Positions 5,800 to 13,980 of a stretch of DNA of 16,582 nucleotides are shown one piece after another. Below the pieces are notes generated by a model that was given only the letters and a program-made list of their open reading frames with translations, did not search any database and was not told the DNA's origin. The position numbers and the translations under genes were made by a program. Every line of letters begins with the position of its first letter. Position 1 is the stretch's first letter. The DNA is from an uncultured Chlamydiaceae bacterium (GTDB lineage Bacteria > Chlamydiota > Chlamydiia > Chlamydiales > Parachlamydiaceae): the NCBI GenBank assembly GCA_945957185.1, contig CAMFKA010000016.1, positions 1 through 16,582 on the forward strand, written 5' to 3'.

Positions 5800-6501
5800 C
5801 TAATTGATCACTTGAACGGTTCCGTCATCAAAGCCGACAATAATTCTACCGGCAATGTTGAGGAATAAGCCTGTTTCTACTACTCCCGGAATAGCAATAA
5901 GGTCTTTTTCCAACGCTTCCGGTGCGGTCAACACTCCATCAAAGAAAATATCGTAGATGTAGTTGTTGTTATCTGTGAGGGTGTAGGAACCGTCGGTTTT
6001 TGTGCGAACGACTCCTTTGTGCCCCAGAGCTTCAATATGATGAATTGTGGCTTTATAGGCAAATGGAAGTATTTCAACAGGAAGAGGACATCCTCCTAAT
6101 GCAGGTACAAGCTTGGTATCGTCGATGATGACGACCATTTCTTTTGACATAGTTGCCAAAATTTTTTCCCGCAATAGCGCTCCACCGCCCCCTTTGATCA
6201 TGCGTTTTTGGGGATCGACAGCGTCTGCGCCGTCAACGGTGATGTCTAGCCAGGTGAGGCGATTAGGGTCGACGAGGGGGATGCCTCCGTTGAGCGCTAG
6301 TTGATGACTTGTTGGAGAGGAAGCGACAGCTTCGATTTTAAGTCCATCTCGGCATCGCTGTGAAAGGGCTGCAATAAAGTAGGCGGAGGTGCTGCCGGTT
6401 CCAAGACCTACAAGCATTCCGTCGTGGATGAGCTTAGCAGCGGCTTCTCCGGCTGCGCGTTTTCCTGAGGTCAATTTTCCGGAGGAGTTGCCGACAACCA
6501 T
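5800..6501 (-). CDS. rpiA: Ribose-5-phosphate isomerase A
   Basis: The enzyme interconverts ribose-5-phosphate and ribulose-5-phosphate in the non-oxidative pentose phosphate pathway. The 233-residue protein shows the phosphate-binding GLGTGST (32-38), DGAD (90-93) with two catalytic aspartates, and KGGGGALLREK (103-113) carrying the catalytic lysine and glutamate. The usual DGADE reads DGADA here (Ala94), a departure from the common motif, though the residues known from E. coli as catalytic are present. It starts 2 nt after the upstream small gene and is followed 18 nt later by the DUF151 gene. Both spacings suggest one transcript and coupled translation. The C. trachomatis counterpart is CT213. 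Confidence 0.96.
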   Translation of the reverse strand: MVVGNSSGKLTSGKRAAGEAAAKLIHDGMLVGLGTGSTSAYFIAALSQRCRDGLKIEAVASSPTSHQLALNGGIPLVDPNRLTWLDITVDGADAVDPQKRMIKGGGGALLREKILATMSKEMVVIIDDTKLVPALGGCPLPVEILPFAYKATIHHIEALGHKGVVRTKTDGSYTLTDNNNYIYDIFFDGVLTAPEALEKDLIAIPGVVETGLFLNIAGRIIVGFDDGTVQVIN

Positions 6502-6503
6502 CG

Positions 6504-6737
6504 TTAGTTACCACCAAAGATGAATTTCTGAACTTTCAAAGTCTCTTCGCTTGGTTGTGCGATTTGTCCTTTGAAAGGATTGCTGCTGTATTGCTCGTCG
6601 AGGCGAGACATGACATTGCGCGACAACCCGCGAGTGCGATCTTCAAGACGAGCCATGTTTTTGCCCATTTTTTTTCTAAAATGTTCGATTTGGGCGCTTT
6701 CTTTAGCTGCTGGCTGTTTTTTGTTCACAGGATCCAT
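6504..6737 (-). CDS. Small hypothetical protein upstream of rpiA
   Basis: I do not recognise this family. The product is about 77 residues, highly charged and hydrophilic, with no signal peptide, membrane segment or cysteine, so it is probably cytosolic. The centre (IEHFRKKMGKNMARLEDRTR, about residues 17-36) should form an amphipathic helix. The gene probably begins at 6737 (MDPVNKK), because GGGAG lies 5 nt before that ATG. The alternative ATG at 6749 gives 81 residues but has no ribosome site, and the GGGAG would fall inside its coding sequence. The stop codon is 2 nt before the rpiA start, a spacing that favours translational coupling. It is the first gene of the operon and faces tyrS divergently. 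The tight spacing argues that it is real. Confidence 0.65.
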   Translation of the reverse strand: MDPVNKKQPAAKESAQIEHFRKKMGKNMARLEDRTRGLSRNVMSRLDEQYSSNPFKGQIAQPSEETLKVQKFIFGGN

Positions 6738-6865
6738 AAAATCTCCCATTGTGCAGAATCATAGGTTTCTATGTTAATTCTATCATTTTTAAAGATTTCT
6801 TCCTATTTTCAGTCGAACAAGTTAGAATCAGAAGCATTTTATCTAGCGAATACAAGGTGAAGTAA

Positions 6866-8134
6866 ATGAAAAATGTCGTAAGGAATCTGTTAGATCGCGG
6901 GTTTATTGACGCGATGACAAGCGAAGAATTGGAAGGAATGGCGGACAAATCGTTGAAAGTTTACTGCGGTTTCGACCCTACAGCTGATAGTCTCCATCTG
7001 GGAAATTTGGTAGCGATTATGGGATTGGCTTGGTTTCAGCGCGCGGGCCACACGCCGGTGGCAATTGTGGGTGGGGCAACGGGAATGATTGGAGATCCTT
7101 CCGGACGAAATTCTGAGCGTCAATTGCTATCGGAAGAGAGCATCCAAGAAAATCTGAGAGGAATCCAAAAAAATCTGGAACAAGTGTTAGCGTTCGACGT
7201 GCCGAATCCTCTTGTGATTTTGAACAATTATGACTGGTACAAAGGGGTTTCTTTCCTTTCGTTTTTGCGCGATGTGGGAAAATATTTCCGTGTCGGGGTG
7301 ATGTTAGCTAAAGATAGCGTGAAATCGCGCCTAGAAAATGAAGAAGGGATGAGCTTTACCGAGTTCAGCTACCAAGTGTTACAAGGGTACGACTTTTTGC
7401 ATCTATTTGACCATCAAGGGGTTACCGTTCAGATGGGCGGCAGCGACCAGTGGGGAAATATCACTGCGGGGATTGATTTGATCCGCAAGATGAGAGGGAA
7501 ACCGGCATTTGGGATCACTTTCCCTTTGATTACAAGAAGTGATGGTCAAAAATTTGGAAAATCAGAAAGTGGAGCGATTTGGCTGTCAGCTGATAAGCTC
7601 TCGCCGTTTGAATTTTATCAATATCTTGTTCGCGTTACAGATGCTGATGTGATCAAATTGTTGAAGATGTTGACTTTTATGGAGCTGGACGAGATTGCTG
7701 CCATCGAGAAGTCTATGGCAACGCCCTCCTATGCGCCAAACACAGCGCAAAAGCGTTTGGCGGAAGAAGTTACGCGTATCGTTCACGGCGAGGAAGGTTT
7801 AAGCAAAGCTTTAAAGGTCACCGCTGTAGCCGCTCCGGGTTCTGAAACTGTTTTGGATGTCGAATCGTTGGAACTGATAGCGAAAGATATGCCTTCGCAT
7901 GAGATCGCGAAGCAAGATCTTTTGGGGATGAAGTTGATCGACCTATTAGTGAGAACCGGCATGCAAAAAAGTAAGGGCGATGCGCGGAAGCTGATTAAAA
8001 ACGGTGGCGTCTATTTAAATAACAACGCCGTTGCTGACGAGAATGCAGCAATTGACAGCGGTTGTTTGATTGAAGAAAAACTGCTGTTATTGGCGACAGG
8101 AAAGAAAAATAAAATTCTTGTCCGTGTGCGCTAG
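6866..8134 (+). CDS. tyrS: Tyrosyl-tRNA synthetase
   Basis: This cytosolic class Ic synthetase charges tRNA-Tyr. The 422 residues match bacterial TyrRS. The HIGH motif appears as HLGN (44-47) and the KMSKS motif as KFGKS (229-233), both usual variants in TyrRS. The tyrosine/ATP pocket YCGFDPTADSLHLGN and GGSDQWGNIT (191-200) are intact. The C-terminal part (about 350-415) is an S4 RNA-binding domain, with DLLVRTGMQKSKGDARKLI visible. AAGGTGA precedes the ATG. It is monocistronic by context: divergent from the rpiA operon and followed by a hairpin and a 235-nt gap. The C. trachomatis equivalent is CT062. Confidence 0.97.
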   Translation: MKNVVRNLLDRGFIDAMTSEELEGMADKSLKVYCGFDPTADSLHLGNLVAIMGLAWFQRAGHTPVAIVGGATGMIGDPSGRNSERQLLSEESIQENLRGIQKNLEQVLAFDVPNPLVILNNYDWYKGVSFLSFLRDVGKYFRVGVMLAKDSVKSRLENEEGMSFTEFSYQVLQGYDFLHLFDHQGVTVQMGGSDQWGNITAGIDLIRKMRGKPAFGITFPLITRSDGQKFGKSESGAIWLSADKLSPFEFYQYLVRVTDADVIKLLKMLTFMELDEIAAIEKSMATPSYAPNTAQKRLAEEVTRIVHGEEGLSKALKVTAVAAPGSETVLDVESLELIAKDMPSHEIAKQDLLGMKLIDLLVRTGMQKSKGDARKLIKNGGVYLNNNAVADENAAIDSGCLIEEKLLLLATGKKNKILVRVR

Positions 8135-8148
8135 TGAAAAAATTCATT

Positions 8149-8190
8149 TTTGGGATTTCCGATCAAAAAATGTTGAACGGAAATTCCAAA
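8149..8190 (+). terminator. Hairpin downstream of tyrS, possible terminator
   Basis: A 13-bp stem with one G-T pair (8149-8161 with 8178-8190) and a 16-nt loop starts 14 nt after the tyrS stop codon. No T-run follows, so this is at best a weak intrinsic terminator. Confidence 0.4.
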
Positions 8191-8219
8191 TTGCTATGAT
8201 CTCGATTTGTAAAAAAACT

Positions 8220-8324
8220 CAAAGTCATGAGAGATAGCACAAAACACTTGCTTGAAAATGAGTATGATAAGAAAATGTCAACGTCAACAGCCCCTTAGAT
8301 AAACGTGTTTAAGTGATGACTTTG
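8220..8324 (+). other. Nested inverted repeats in the leader of the IHF/HU gene
   Basis: CAAAGTCAT (8220-8228) is complementary to ATGACTTTG (8316-8324). Inside it AAACAC (8242-8247) pairs with GTGTTT (8305-8310) in nested order. The arms lie in the 235-nt non-coding gap before the nucleoid protein gene and could close a leader RNA fold. I see no convincing promoter in this gap. No coding sequence is evident. Confidence 0.3.
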
Positions 8325-8369
8325 ATGTACTAAATCCTCTATAACTATACCTGAAAGGAGTTCGTCTGT

Positions 8370-8708
8370 ATGGGTGATCAATCCAAAAGAAATACGATGA
8401 CCAAGAAAAAGTTAATCAGTTCTATATCTTTAGAACGTAAATTGCATCCAACACAAGTGCGTCAAGTGATTCAATCATTCTTGGACAAGATGACTGAAAG
8501 CTTAGCGGACGGAGAGAGATTGGAATTTCGTGATTTCGGCGTATTTGAAGTGGTAACCAGAAAGCGTAAAATCGGACGTAATCCTAAAAAAGCTGACGAA
8601 CCTATCGAAATTCCTGAAAGAAACGCTGTTAAATTTACTCCCGGTAAAAAAATGAGAAAAATTATCGAGGGTGATGTTAAGAGCAGAGTACTAGCGCTTA
8701 CTGAGTAG
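8370..8708 (+). CDS. IHF/HU family DNA-bending nucleoid protein
   Basis: This small basic protein dimerises and bends DNA to organise the nucleoid. The 112 residues contain the complete IHF/HU fold: an N-terminal helical dimerisation half, FRDFGVFEVVTRKRKIGRNP (about 51-70) leading into the beta arm, and the tip GRNP with the proline that wedges into DNA. The C-terminal stretch NAVKFTPGKKMRKII is also typical. The ATG at 8370 has AAAGGAG about 9 nt upstream; the internal ATG at 8397 has no good site, so a 9-residue extension is likely real. It heads a six-gene string and ends directly at the next ATG. In C. trachomatis the positional counterpart is CT267 (himD/ihfA). IHF and HU cannot be separated from sequence alone, so no symbol is given. 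Confidence 0.92.
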   Translation: MGDQSKRNTMTKKKLISSISLERKLHPTQVRQVIQSFLDKMTESLADGERLEFRDFGVFEVVTRKRKIGRNPKKADEPIEIPERNAVKFTPGKKMRKIIEGDVKSRVLALTE

Positions 8709-10214
8709 ATGTTATACGCTGGATTGAACTATAAAAAATCTAAGTCGGTACATCAGCAAGAACTAAAACACCTTGTCGACGCCATTAATGAGCAGAAGCC
8801 TGTGCAGGAGACTCTATTCTGCGAGCTTCTGCACCCTATCCTTCAGGCAATGCCTCCGGATCTTTTCGCCTGGCTGCAAACTTTGCGGTCGCTGGCGGTA
8901 TTGTCGCACGCAATCGCTTCAAATCAGGAGCTCTCCCATCACAAAAATGCGCTAAAGGATTACTTTCAACGTATTATTGTGTTGCGCTCGTGTCCTAAAA
9001 TTCAATTGGTAGAAGCGTATCGCCACTATATCGATGCGACGCTCTCGACTGACTTTTCGAGTTGTTGTCCCATTACCCCCATAGTTCTGGAAGGGGGCGC
9101 AGCTCTTTTTGAACCCGAGGGATATTTCTCATGGGGGCAAACTCCTTGCGGGCGCTACCACGCTGAGCTGGGGATATTGTGGTTGCTGCTAGGTCAAAAA
9201 GAAAACCGCAAAGATCTTCTCACAGCGGCTATACAGATCGGGTGTTGGGAGCTTCAAGCTTCACAATACAATTGTGCGCCTTTTAAGGGGCTGTTTTGTG
9301 CAGAAGCCGATTCCGATGCACAAGATTTACTATTGGGACGTTATTTGTTTTTTTCTTTGCTGTATGAACATACACACGACAACAAATTTTTATTGGCGGC
9401 ATTGGGTTCGCGCTCTTTATTGGAAGAGACGAGTTTCTCCGACCCTTTCTACTACATGCTTTCAACGCGATTAGAAGCTGCAGAAGGGGAGTTCAAAGAG
9501 AATTCAAATGAGGGGGCTTTTCAAATGCCCTCAATAGATTTGTGCGGGTGGCGCGATCGCGATGTCAGCTTGTTTTTTACGACTCGTGGGGGCGGTTCCG
9601 GGCTTGGAGGCATTTCATATAAATCTATCGAAATTGTCAGTTATGCGCCTCATCAGTACCCCTTGAACGAAGCGCACGGATTTGGAATCAACACCATGCC
9701 GCGAAATTCTGCAAAACAAAATTTTCTTGTCTCTCAACACGACAGAGGGCTTTCAGCAAAAGGTGTCGCGCGGTTGAGTAATTTAGAGACCCAAGAAATT
9801 AATCCCCCTTGGAATCGATTGCGAGAAGGGTCTCCACAGGCCGTTTGGGTCGAAGCGGAGCAAACCTTTAAAGACAACAAAATCACCATCGACACAAAAA
9901 TCCGTCATTTTGATGAAACTCCCGATTTGGCGTTCACATTTTTTGTGAAAGGGTTGGCGGTAAGGATGGACGATGTGGAGGCGATTCCAAATCAATTACG
10001 CCATTTTGTGATGGATGTGACGCGTCTTGAGATCATTGGTGAAAATTGTTCTATTCGTTTATTTCATCATGTTGATAATATCCCTGTCGAACAGGCAAGC
10101 GTAGAAGTGATCCCTTTAGCGGGGAATCGCGCTTTCTGGGGAGCCGATTTTTTGATTTCGTTCCTTTATAAAAATCCGGAACTGCAAAATCGCTGGACTC
10201 TAGAACTAGCATAA
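8709..10214 (+). CDS. Conserved chlamydial hypothetical protein (CT266-like position)
   Basis: I do not recognise a characterised family. The 501-residue protein has no signal peptide or membrane helix and should be cytosolic. Residues 1 to about 270 look mainly helical, with repeated amphipathic segments. From about 275 to the end the sequence is beta-like, beginning with GWRDRDVSLFFTTRGGGSGLGG and including several strand-turn stretches. Helical domain followed by beta domain is reminiscent of alpha-toroid/beta-sandwich polysaccharide lyases, but no catalytic motif is recognised and this is only a guess. The start codon directly abuts the stop codon of the IHF/HU gene, so translation is probably coupled. 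Position between himD and accA matches C. trachomatis CT266. Conservation of this place across the phylum suggests a core role. Confidence 0.75.
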   Translation: MLYAGLNYKKSKSVHQQELKHLVDAINEQKPVQETLFCELLHPILQAMPPDLFAWLQTLRSLAVLSHAIASNQELSHHKNALKDYFQRIIVLRSCPKIQLVEAYRHYIDATLSTDFSSCCPITPIVLEGGAALFEPEGYFSWGQTPCGRYHAELGILWLLLGQKENRKDLLTAAIQIGCWELQASQYNCAPFKGLFCAEADSDAQDLLLGRYLFFSLLYEHTHDNKFLLAALGSRSLLEETSFSDPFYYMLSTRLEAAEGEFKENSNEGAFQMPSIDLCGWRDRDVSLFFTTRGGGSGLGGISYKSIEIVSYAPHQYPLNEAHGFGINTMPRNSAKQNFLVSQHDRGLSAKGVARLSNLETQEINPPWNRLREGSPQAVWVEAEQTFKDNKITIDTKIRHFDETPDLAFTFFVKGLAVRMDDVEAIPNQLRHFVMDVTRLEIIGENCSIRLFHHVDNIPVEQASVEVIPLAGNRAFWGADFLISFLYKNPELQNRWTLELA

Positions 10215-10228
10215 GATTGAGTGAAAAA

Positions 10229-11245
10229 ATGACATTTCCAAAAATTATATTTATTACCGCACTACTCCTTTTTACCGCGATCGGTACTGTAGCGCTTTTT
10301 AAATCCGGAAAATCGAAGCAGGCGGTGATTGCCCCTGTGGAAATACAGCTGCCCCCTCCGAAAGTGCAGAGAACGAAAGCGATTCCTATCGAAAAACCCA
10401 TTGTCCAAGCTCCTATTGCAGTCGTAGAAACACGTCCGGTGACTATTACTCATGACGATGATATCGAGCAATCGAACCAGGTAGATTTGATCCCTATGTT
10501 ATTTAATAAAGGGGAGCCAAAGCTTCCCATCGTAGAAACGGTCACCTACAAGAGCAGAGTGGCTTGGATGAAAGGGCGTCCGGCTTGGTTATCAGACTAT
10601 GCCAGCCACTACACCACTAGCCGCCATTTTATTGCTCGCAGTTTGAATGGGACAACAGATTATTTGAAACAAGATGTTGCCGAAGGCGATCGTTTTAATG
10701 TCTTTAAATTGGAAAAAAATGTAGAATTTTACTTGGTTTTAGATACAACGCGTTGTAAATTAAGGCTATACTATTTGGATAAAGACCAAAACGAACGCGT
10801 TCTCCTTAAAACCTACACCGTTGGAATTGGTCGCCCGGACTCCTCTCGAACCTCCGGATTGCTGACCCCTTTTGGTAAGTATAGCTTGGGGAACAAAATC
10901 GCCATCTATAAACCAAAGATGATGGGACACCACAATGGTCAACGCGTAGAGATGTTGAAGATTTTTGGAACGAGATGGATCCCCTTCGATAAAGAAATTG
11001 CAGGGTGCACAGCTCCGGCGAAAGGATTCGGGATTCATGGCGTGCCATGGACTCCAAATGAACGGGGAGAACTGATTGAAGACCGTTCCAGCTTAGGTCG
11101 GTGGGAAAGCGATGGTTGCGTCCGTTTAGCGTCCTCCGATATGGAAGAAATTTTTGCGATCATTATTACCAAGCCCGCAACAATTGAAATTGTCCAGGAT
11201 TTTAAAGCAGCTTCGATGCCTGGAGTTGAGAGAAAAATACAGTAA
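10229..11245 (+). CDS. Membrane-anchored L,D-transpeptidase (YkuD domain)
   Basis: YkuD enzymes cross-link peptidoglycan stem peptides or attach proteins to them using a catalytic cysteine. The 338-residue product starts with a single hydrophobic helix (about 4-24) and a Pro-rich linker (about 35-75), so the catalytic domain faces the periplasm. The YkuD domain lies at about 155-325, with His270 in GIHG and Cys297 in ESDGCVRL. The common SHGC is SDGC here; the cysteine and the following arginine are kept. I start at ATG 10229 with a weak GAGTG before it; a TTG start at 10217 would add 4 residues. The gene sits in the operon between the CT266-like gene and accA, where C. trachomatis has nothing. 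It fits cell-wall modification in a chlamydia with peptidoglycan. Confidence 0.88.
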   Translation: MTFPKIIFITALLLFTAIGTVALFKSGKSKQAVIAPVEIQLPPPKVQRTKAIPIEKPIVQAPIAVVETRPVTITHDDDIEQSNQVDLIPMLFNKGEPKLPIVETVTYKSRVAWMKGRPAWLSDYASHYTTSRHFIARSLNGTTDYLKQDVAEGDRFNVFKLEKNVEFYLVLDTTRCKLRLYYLDKDQNERVLLKTYTVGIGRPDSSRTSGLLTPFGKYSLGNKIAIYKPKMMGHHNGQRVEMLKIFGTRWIPFDKEIAGCTAPAKGFGIHGVPWTPNERGELIEDRSSLGRWESDGCVRLASSDMEEIFAIIITKPATIEIVQDFKAASMPGVERKIQ

Positions 11246-11263
11246 ACCTAACCTAGGATTTTG

Positions 11264-12217
11264 ATGGAGACGTTACCACACGAAAAACAGATCGACGACT
11301 ATATTAAGACAATCGAACATCTCAAAAAGCAAAATCTGAACAACCCGCTGTTTTCGGCTGAAATTAAAAAGCTGGAGCAAAAGCTGGAAGCATTAAAACA
11401 GTCAGTTTACAGCAAATTGACTCCATGGCAGCGAGTGACCATTTGCCGCCACCCTTCTCGCCCACGCACTGTCGACTATATCAAGCACTTGTGCGAGGAC
11501 TTTGTAGAATTAGCGGGCGACCGCACCTTTGCCGAAGACCACTCCGTCATCGGAGGCCTTGCCACTATTGGAGGACACCCTTTCATGGTGATTGGTCAGG
11601 AGAAGGGGTGCGATACCGAAAGCCGCGTCCACCGCAATTTTGGAATGCTGAACCCCGAAGGATTTAGAAAAGCTCTACGATTAATGCGCCTTGCGGAAAA
11701 ATTTAAACTGCCCATATTGACGTTGCTGGACACTCCAGGGGCCTATCCAGGGCTTGAAGCGGAAGAGCGCGGGCAGGGTTGGGCGATAGCTCAAAATTTG
11801 CGTGAAATGTTTGCTATCAAAACGCCCATGATCGTGATTGTGATTGGAGAAGGGTGTTCCGGTGGAGCGTTAGGCATCGGCATTGGAGATTGTGTGGGGA
11901 TGTTGGAGCACTCTTACTACTCTGTGATCTCACCGGAAGGGTGTGCATCGATTTTGTGGAAAGATGCGAGTAAAAACCAAGATGCCGCAGTTGCCTTGAA
12001 GTTGAATGCCGAAGATTTACAAAAGCATCACGTGATCGACACGATTATTCCTGAGCCGTTAGGGGGTGCACATCACAACCCTGAGCAGACCTATAAAAAT
12101 GTAAAAAGTTATATATTAGACCAGATTCCTATCCTAAAAGAGATCCCCGTGGAGCTACTTGTGGAGCAACGTTACTTTAAGTTTCGTCGTATGGGAGCAT
12201 TTAACATTAAGAATTAG
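11264..12217 (+). CDS. accA: Acetyl-CoA carboxylase carboxyltransferase subunit alpha
   Basis: This subunit works with AccD to transfer the carboxyl group from carboxybiotin to acetyl-CoA, giving malonyl-CoA for fatty-acid synthesis. The 317 residues match the family (about 319). An N-terminal coiled-coil region rich in Leu/Lys/Glu (about 1-50) leads to the crotonase-like carboxyltransferase core. Family landmarks are GDRTFAED, RNFGMLNPEGFRKALRLM, DTPGAYPGLEAEERGQ, GEGCSGGALGIG and SVISPEGCASILWKD. ATG 11264 is preferred over the TTG at 11261 because AGGA lies 5 nt before it. It is 18 nt after the transpeptidase gene and 5 nt before msbA. Counterpart of C. trachomatis CT265. Confidence 0.97.
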   Translation: METLPHEKQIDDYIKTIEHLKKQNLNNPLFSAEIKKLEQKLEALKQSVYSKLTPWQRVTICRHPSRPRTVDYIKHLCEDFVELAGDRTFAEDHSVIGGLATIGGHPFMVIGQEKGCDTESRVHRNFGMLNPEGFRKALRLMRLAEKFKLPILTLLDTPGAYPGLEAEERGQGWAIAQNLREMFAIKTPMIVIVIGEGCSGGALGIGIGDCVGMLEHSYYSVISPEGCASILWKDASKNQDAAVALKLNAEDLQKHHVIDTIIPEPLGGAHHNPEQTYKNVKSYILDQIPILKEIPVELLVEQRYFKFRRMGAFNIKN

Positions 12218-12222
12218 ATATT

Positions 12223-13980
12223 ATGAAGACCCTATTTGCGTTAGCATTTTCCCGTCACCGTCACACATTTCTTATTGCAGTTACAATCGTATCCATGCTG
12301 CTGTTGACGGTAGCTTCCCAGCTTGAAATTTTTGCGATCGGAGTGATCACACAGAAATTTTCCGGTGGTTCCGGCTTCTTCAATCGCGTTGTGGAAGTCT
12401 TGAATTCGTGGTTTCCGATTACGGAAAGCCTCACAGCTTTGGCAGTCTTTCTGCTTAGCGTTGCGTTATTCAAAGCCGTCACTATGTTTATTCAAAGGTA
12501 TTCGAATAAGCTAATCGCTATTCGAGTCAGCAGAGACCTGCGTCAAGACTATTTCGAGCACATCCAATCGCTGCCGATGGGCTTTTATCAGCAGCAAAGC
12601 ACAGGGAGTCTATCGACGCGTGTTTTAGGGGACGCCGCACTTATTTCTGAAGCGATCAATGCGTGCTTAACTAACTACATCCAAACGCCATTCACAGTGC
12701 TGTCGACTTTGACAATCTGTTTTTTGACCTCTTGGCAGCTGACGTTGATGGTGTTTTTAGGATTTCCGCTTATTTTAATGCCCATCGTACTACTATCGAA
12801 GAAAGTGAAGAAAATTTCGAGGCAAATCCAGCAAAATCAAGAGTCTTTTGCTTCAGTGTTGATCGATTTTATCGCCGGAATCCAAACGGTAAAGGTCTTT
12901 GCGATGGAGTCGTTTTCCAGAGGTAAATACGCCGAACAAAACCGTGCGATGGCAGGACTGGAAGAGAAAAGCGCACGTTACGATTTATCGACACGTCCTG
13001 TTGTGCACACTTTAGGGATGTTTTTTCTCGCTTCCACTATGATGTTCGGGCTGTATGGGCTTGGAATGGAGATTTCCGATATTTTAGTCTATTGCGGGAT
13101 GCTTTATCTGTTTTATGAGCCGGTCAAAAAATTCGCAGAGGAAAATACCCACATCCAGAGAGGGGTCTCGGCTGCTGAACGCCTATTAGAAGTGATGAAG
13201 ATTCAAGTGGATGTCGAAGAGAATAATCTACCTTCTCTTCCCTCATTTGAACACGAAATTGAGTTTAAAGATGTCTGGTTCCGCTACCAAGATGCGTGGG
13301 TGTTGCAGGGGGTGAACTTTAAAATTCGTAAAGGGGAGACCGTAGCGATTGTAGGGCCTACCGGCGCCGGAAAATCAACCGTCGTTCAGCTGTTGCCACG
13401 CCTCTTTAATCCTCAGAAAGGGGAGATCCTTATCGATGGTCGCCCGCTTAAAGATTACAACCCCAAGTCGATCCGCGAAGCGATCGCTTTCGTCCCACAG
13501 CGCCCATTTTTATTTTTGGATACTGTAGAAGAGAATATCGCTTTTGGCCGCTCATTTTCTCAAGAACAGATTGTGGAGGCTTCCAGAAAAGCGCATGCCG
13601 ACGAGTTTATTCAAAAACTCCCTCAGGGTTACAAAACCATGCTTTCTGAATCGGGAAAAAACCTGTCCGGCGGTCAGCAGCAACGCCTTGCGATAGCGAG
13701 GGCGTTGGTAAAGAACGCTCCGATTTTAGTGATGGACGAGGCAACGTCTTCGTTGGATTCCGTGAGCGAAAATTTGATTAAAGAAGCGATTCGCGAGTTG
13801 AGAGGGACGATGACACAAATTATCATCGCACACCGCCTGACTACGATTGAAGATGCCGATCAAATCATCTTTTTTGATCATGGAAAAATTGTTTCTCAAG
13901 GCGACCATAAACAACTTCTAGAGAATTGCCCCCCCTTTAAACTGATGTGGGATATGCTGCAGATGGGCGCAGCAAAATGA
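12223..13980 (+). CDS. msbA: MsbA-type ABC exporter (lipid A flippase-like)
   Basis: This inner-membrane ABC half-transporter probably flips lipid A-core across the membrane. The 585 residues have the usual order: a six-helix transmembrane domain (hydrophobic spans near 15-40, 68-90, 153-192 and 260-305), then a nucleotide-binding domain. In the latter are Walker A GPTGAGKST (378-386), signature LSGGQ (481-485), Walker B ILVMDEA (501-507) and the switch histidine His537 in IIIAHRL. All ATPase residues are present. It follows accA by 5 nt without a clear ribosome site, so coupled translation is likely. The position equals C. trachomatis CT264 msbA, which supports the lipid A role; sequence alone would also allow another lipid or multidrug exporter. 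Its last codon overlaps the queC start. Confidence 0.92.
   Translation: MKTLFALAFSRHRHTFLIAVTIVSMLLLTVASQLEIFAIGVITQKFSGGSGFFNRVVEVLNSWFPITESLTALAVFLLSVALFKAVTMFIQRYSNKLIAIRVSRDLRQDYFEHIQSLPMGFYQQQSTGSLSTRVLGDAALISEAINACLTNYIQTPFTVLSTLTICFLTSWQLTLMVFLGFPLILMPIVLLSKKVKKISRQIQQNQESFASVLIDFIAGIQTVKVFAMESFSRGKYAEQNRAMAGLEEKSARYDLSTRPVVHTLGMFFLASTMMFGLYGLGMEISDILVYCGMLYLFYEPVKKFAEENTHIQRGVSAAERLLEVMKIQVDVEENNLPSLPSFEHEIEFKDVWFRYQDAWVLQGVNFKIRKGETVAIVGPTGAGKSTVVQLLPRLFNPQKGEILIDGRPLKDYNPKSIREAIAFVPQRPFLFLDTVEENIAFGRSFSQEQIVEASRKAHADEFIQKLPQGYKTMLSESGKNLSGGQQQRLAIARALVKNAPILVMDEATSSLDSVSENLIKEAIRELRGTMTQIIIAHRLTTIEDADQIIFFDHGKIVSQGDHKQLLENCPPFKLMWDMLQMGAAK

Noticed and set aside
13947..13976. Longer queC reading frame starting inside msbA
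   Set aside because: The added residues are not part of the QueC family; the ATG at 13977 begins MKKTALVIHSGGMDS as expected.
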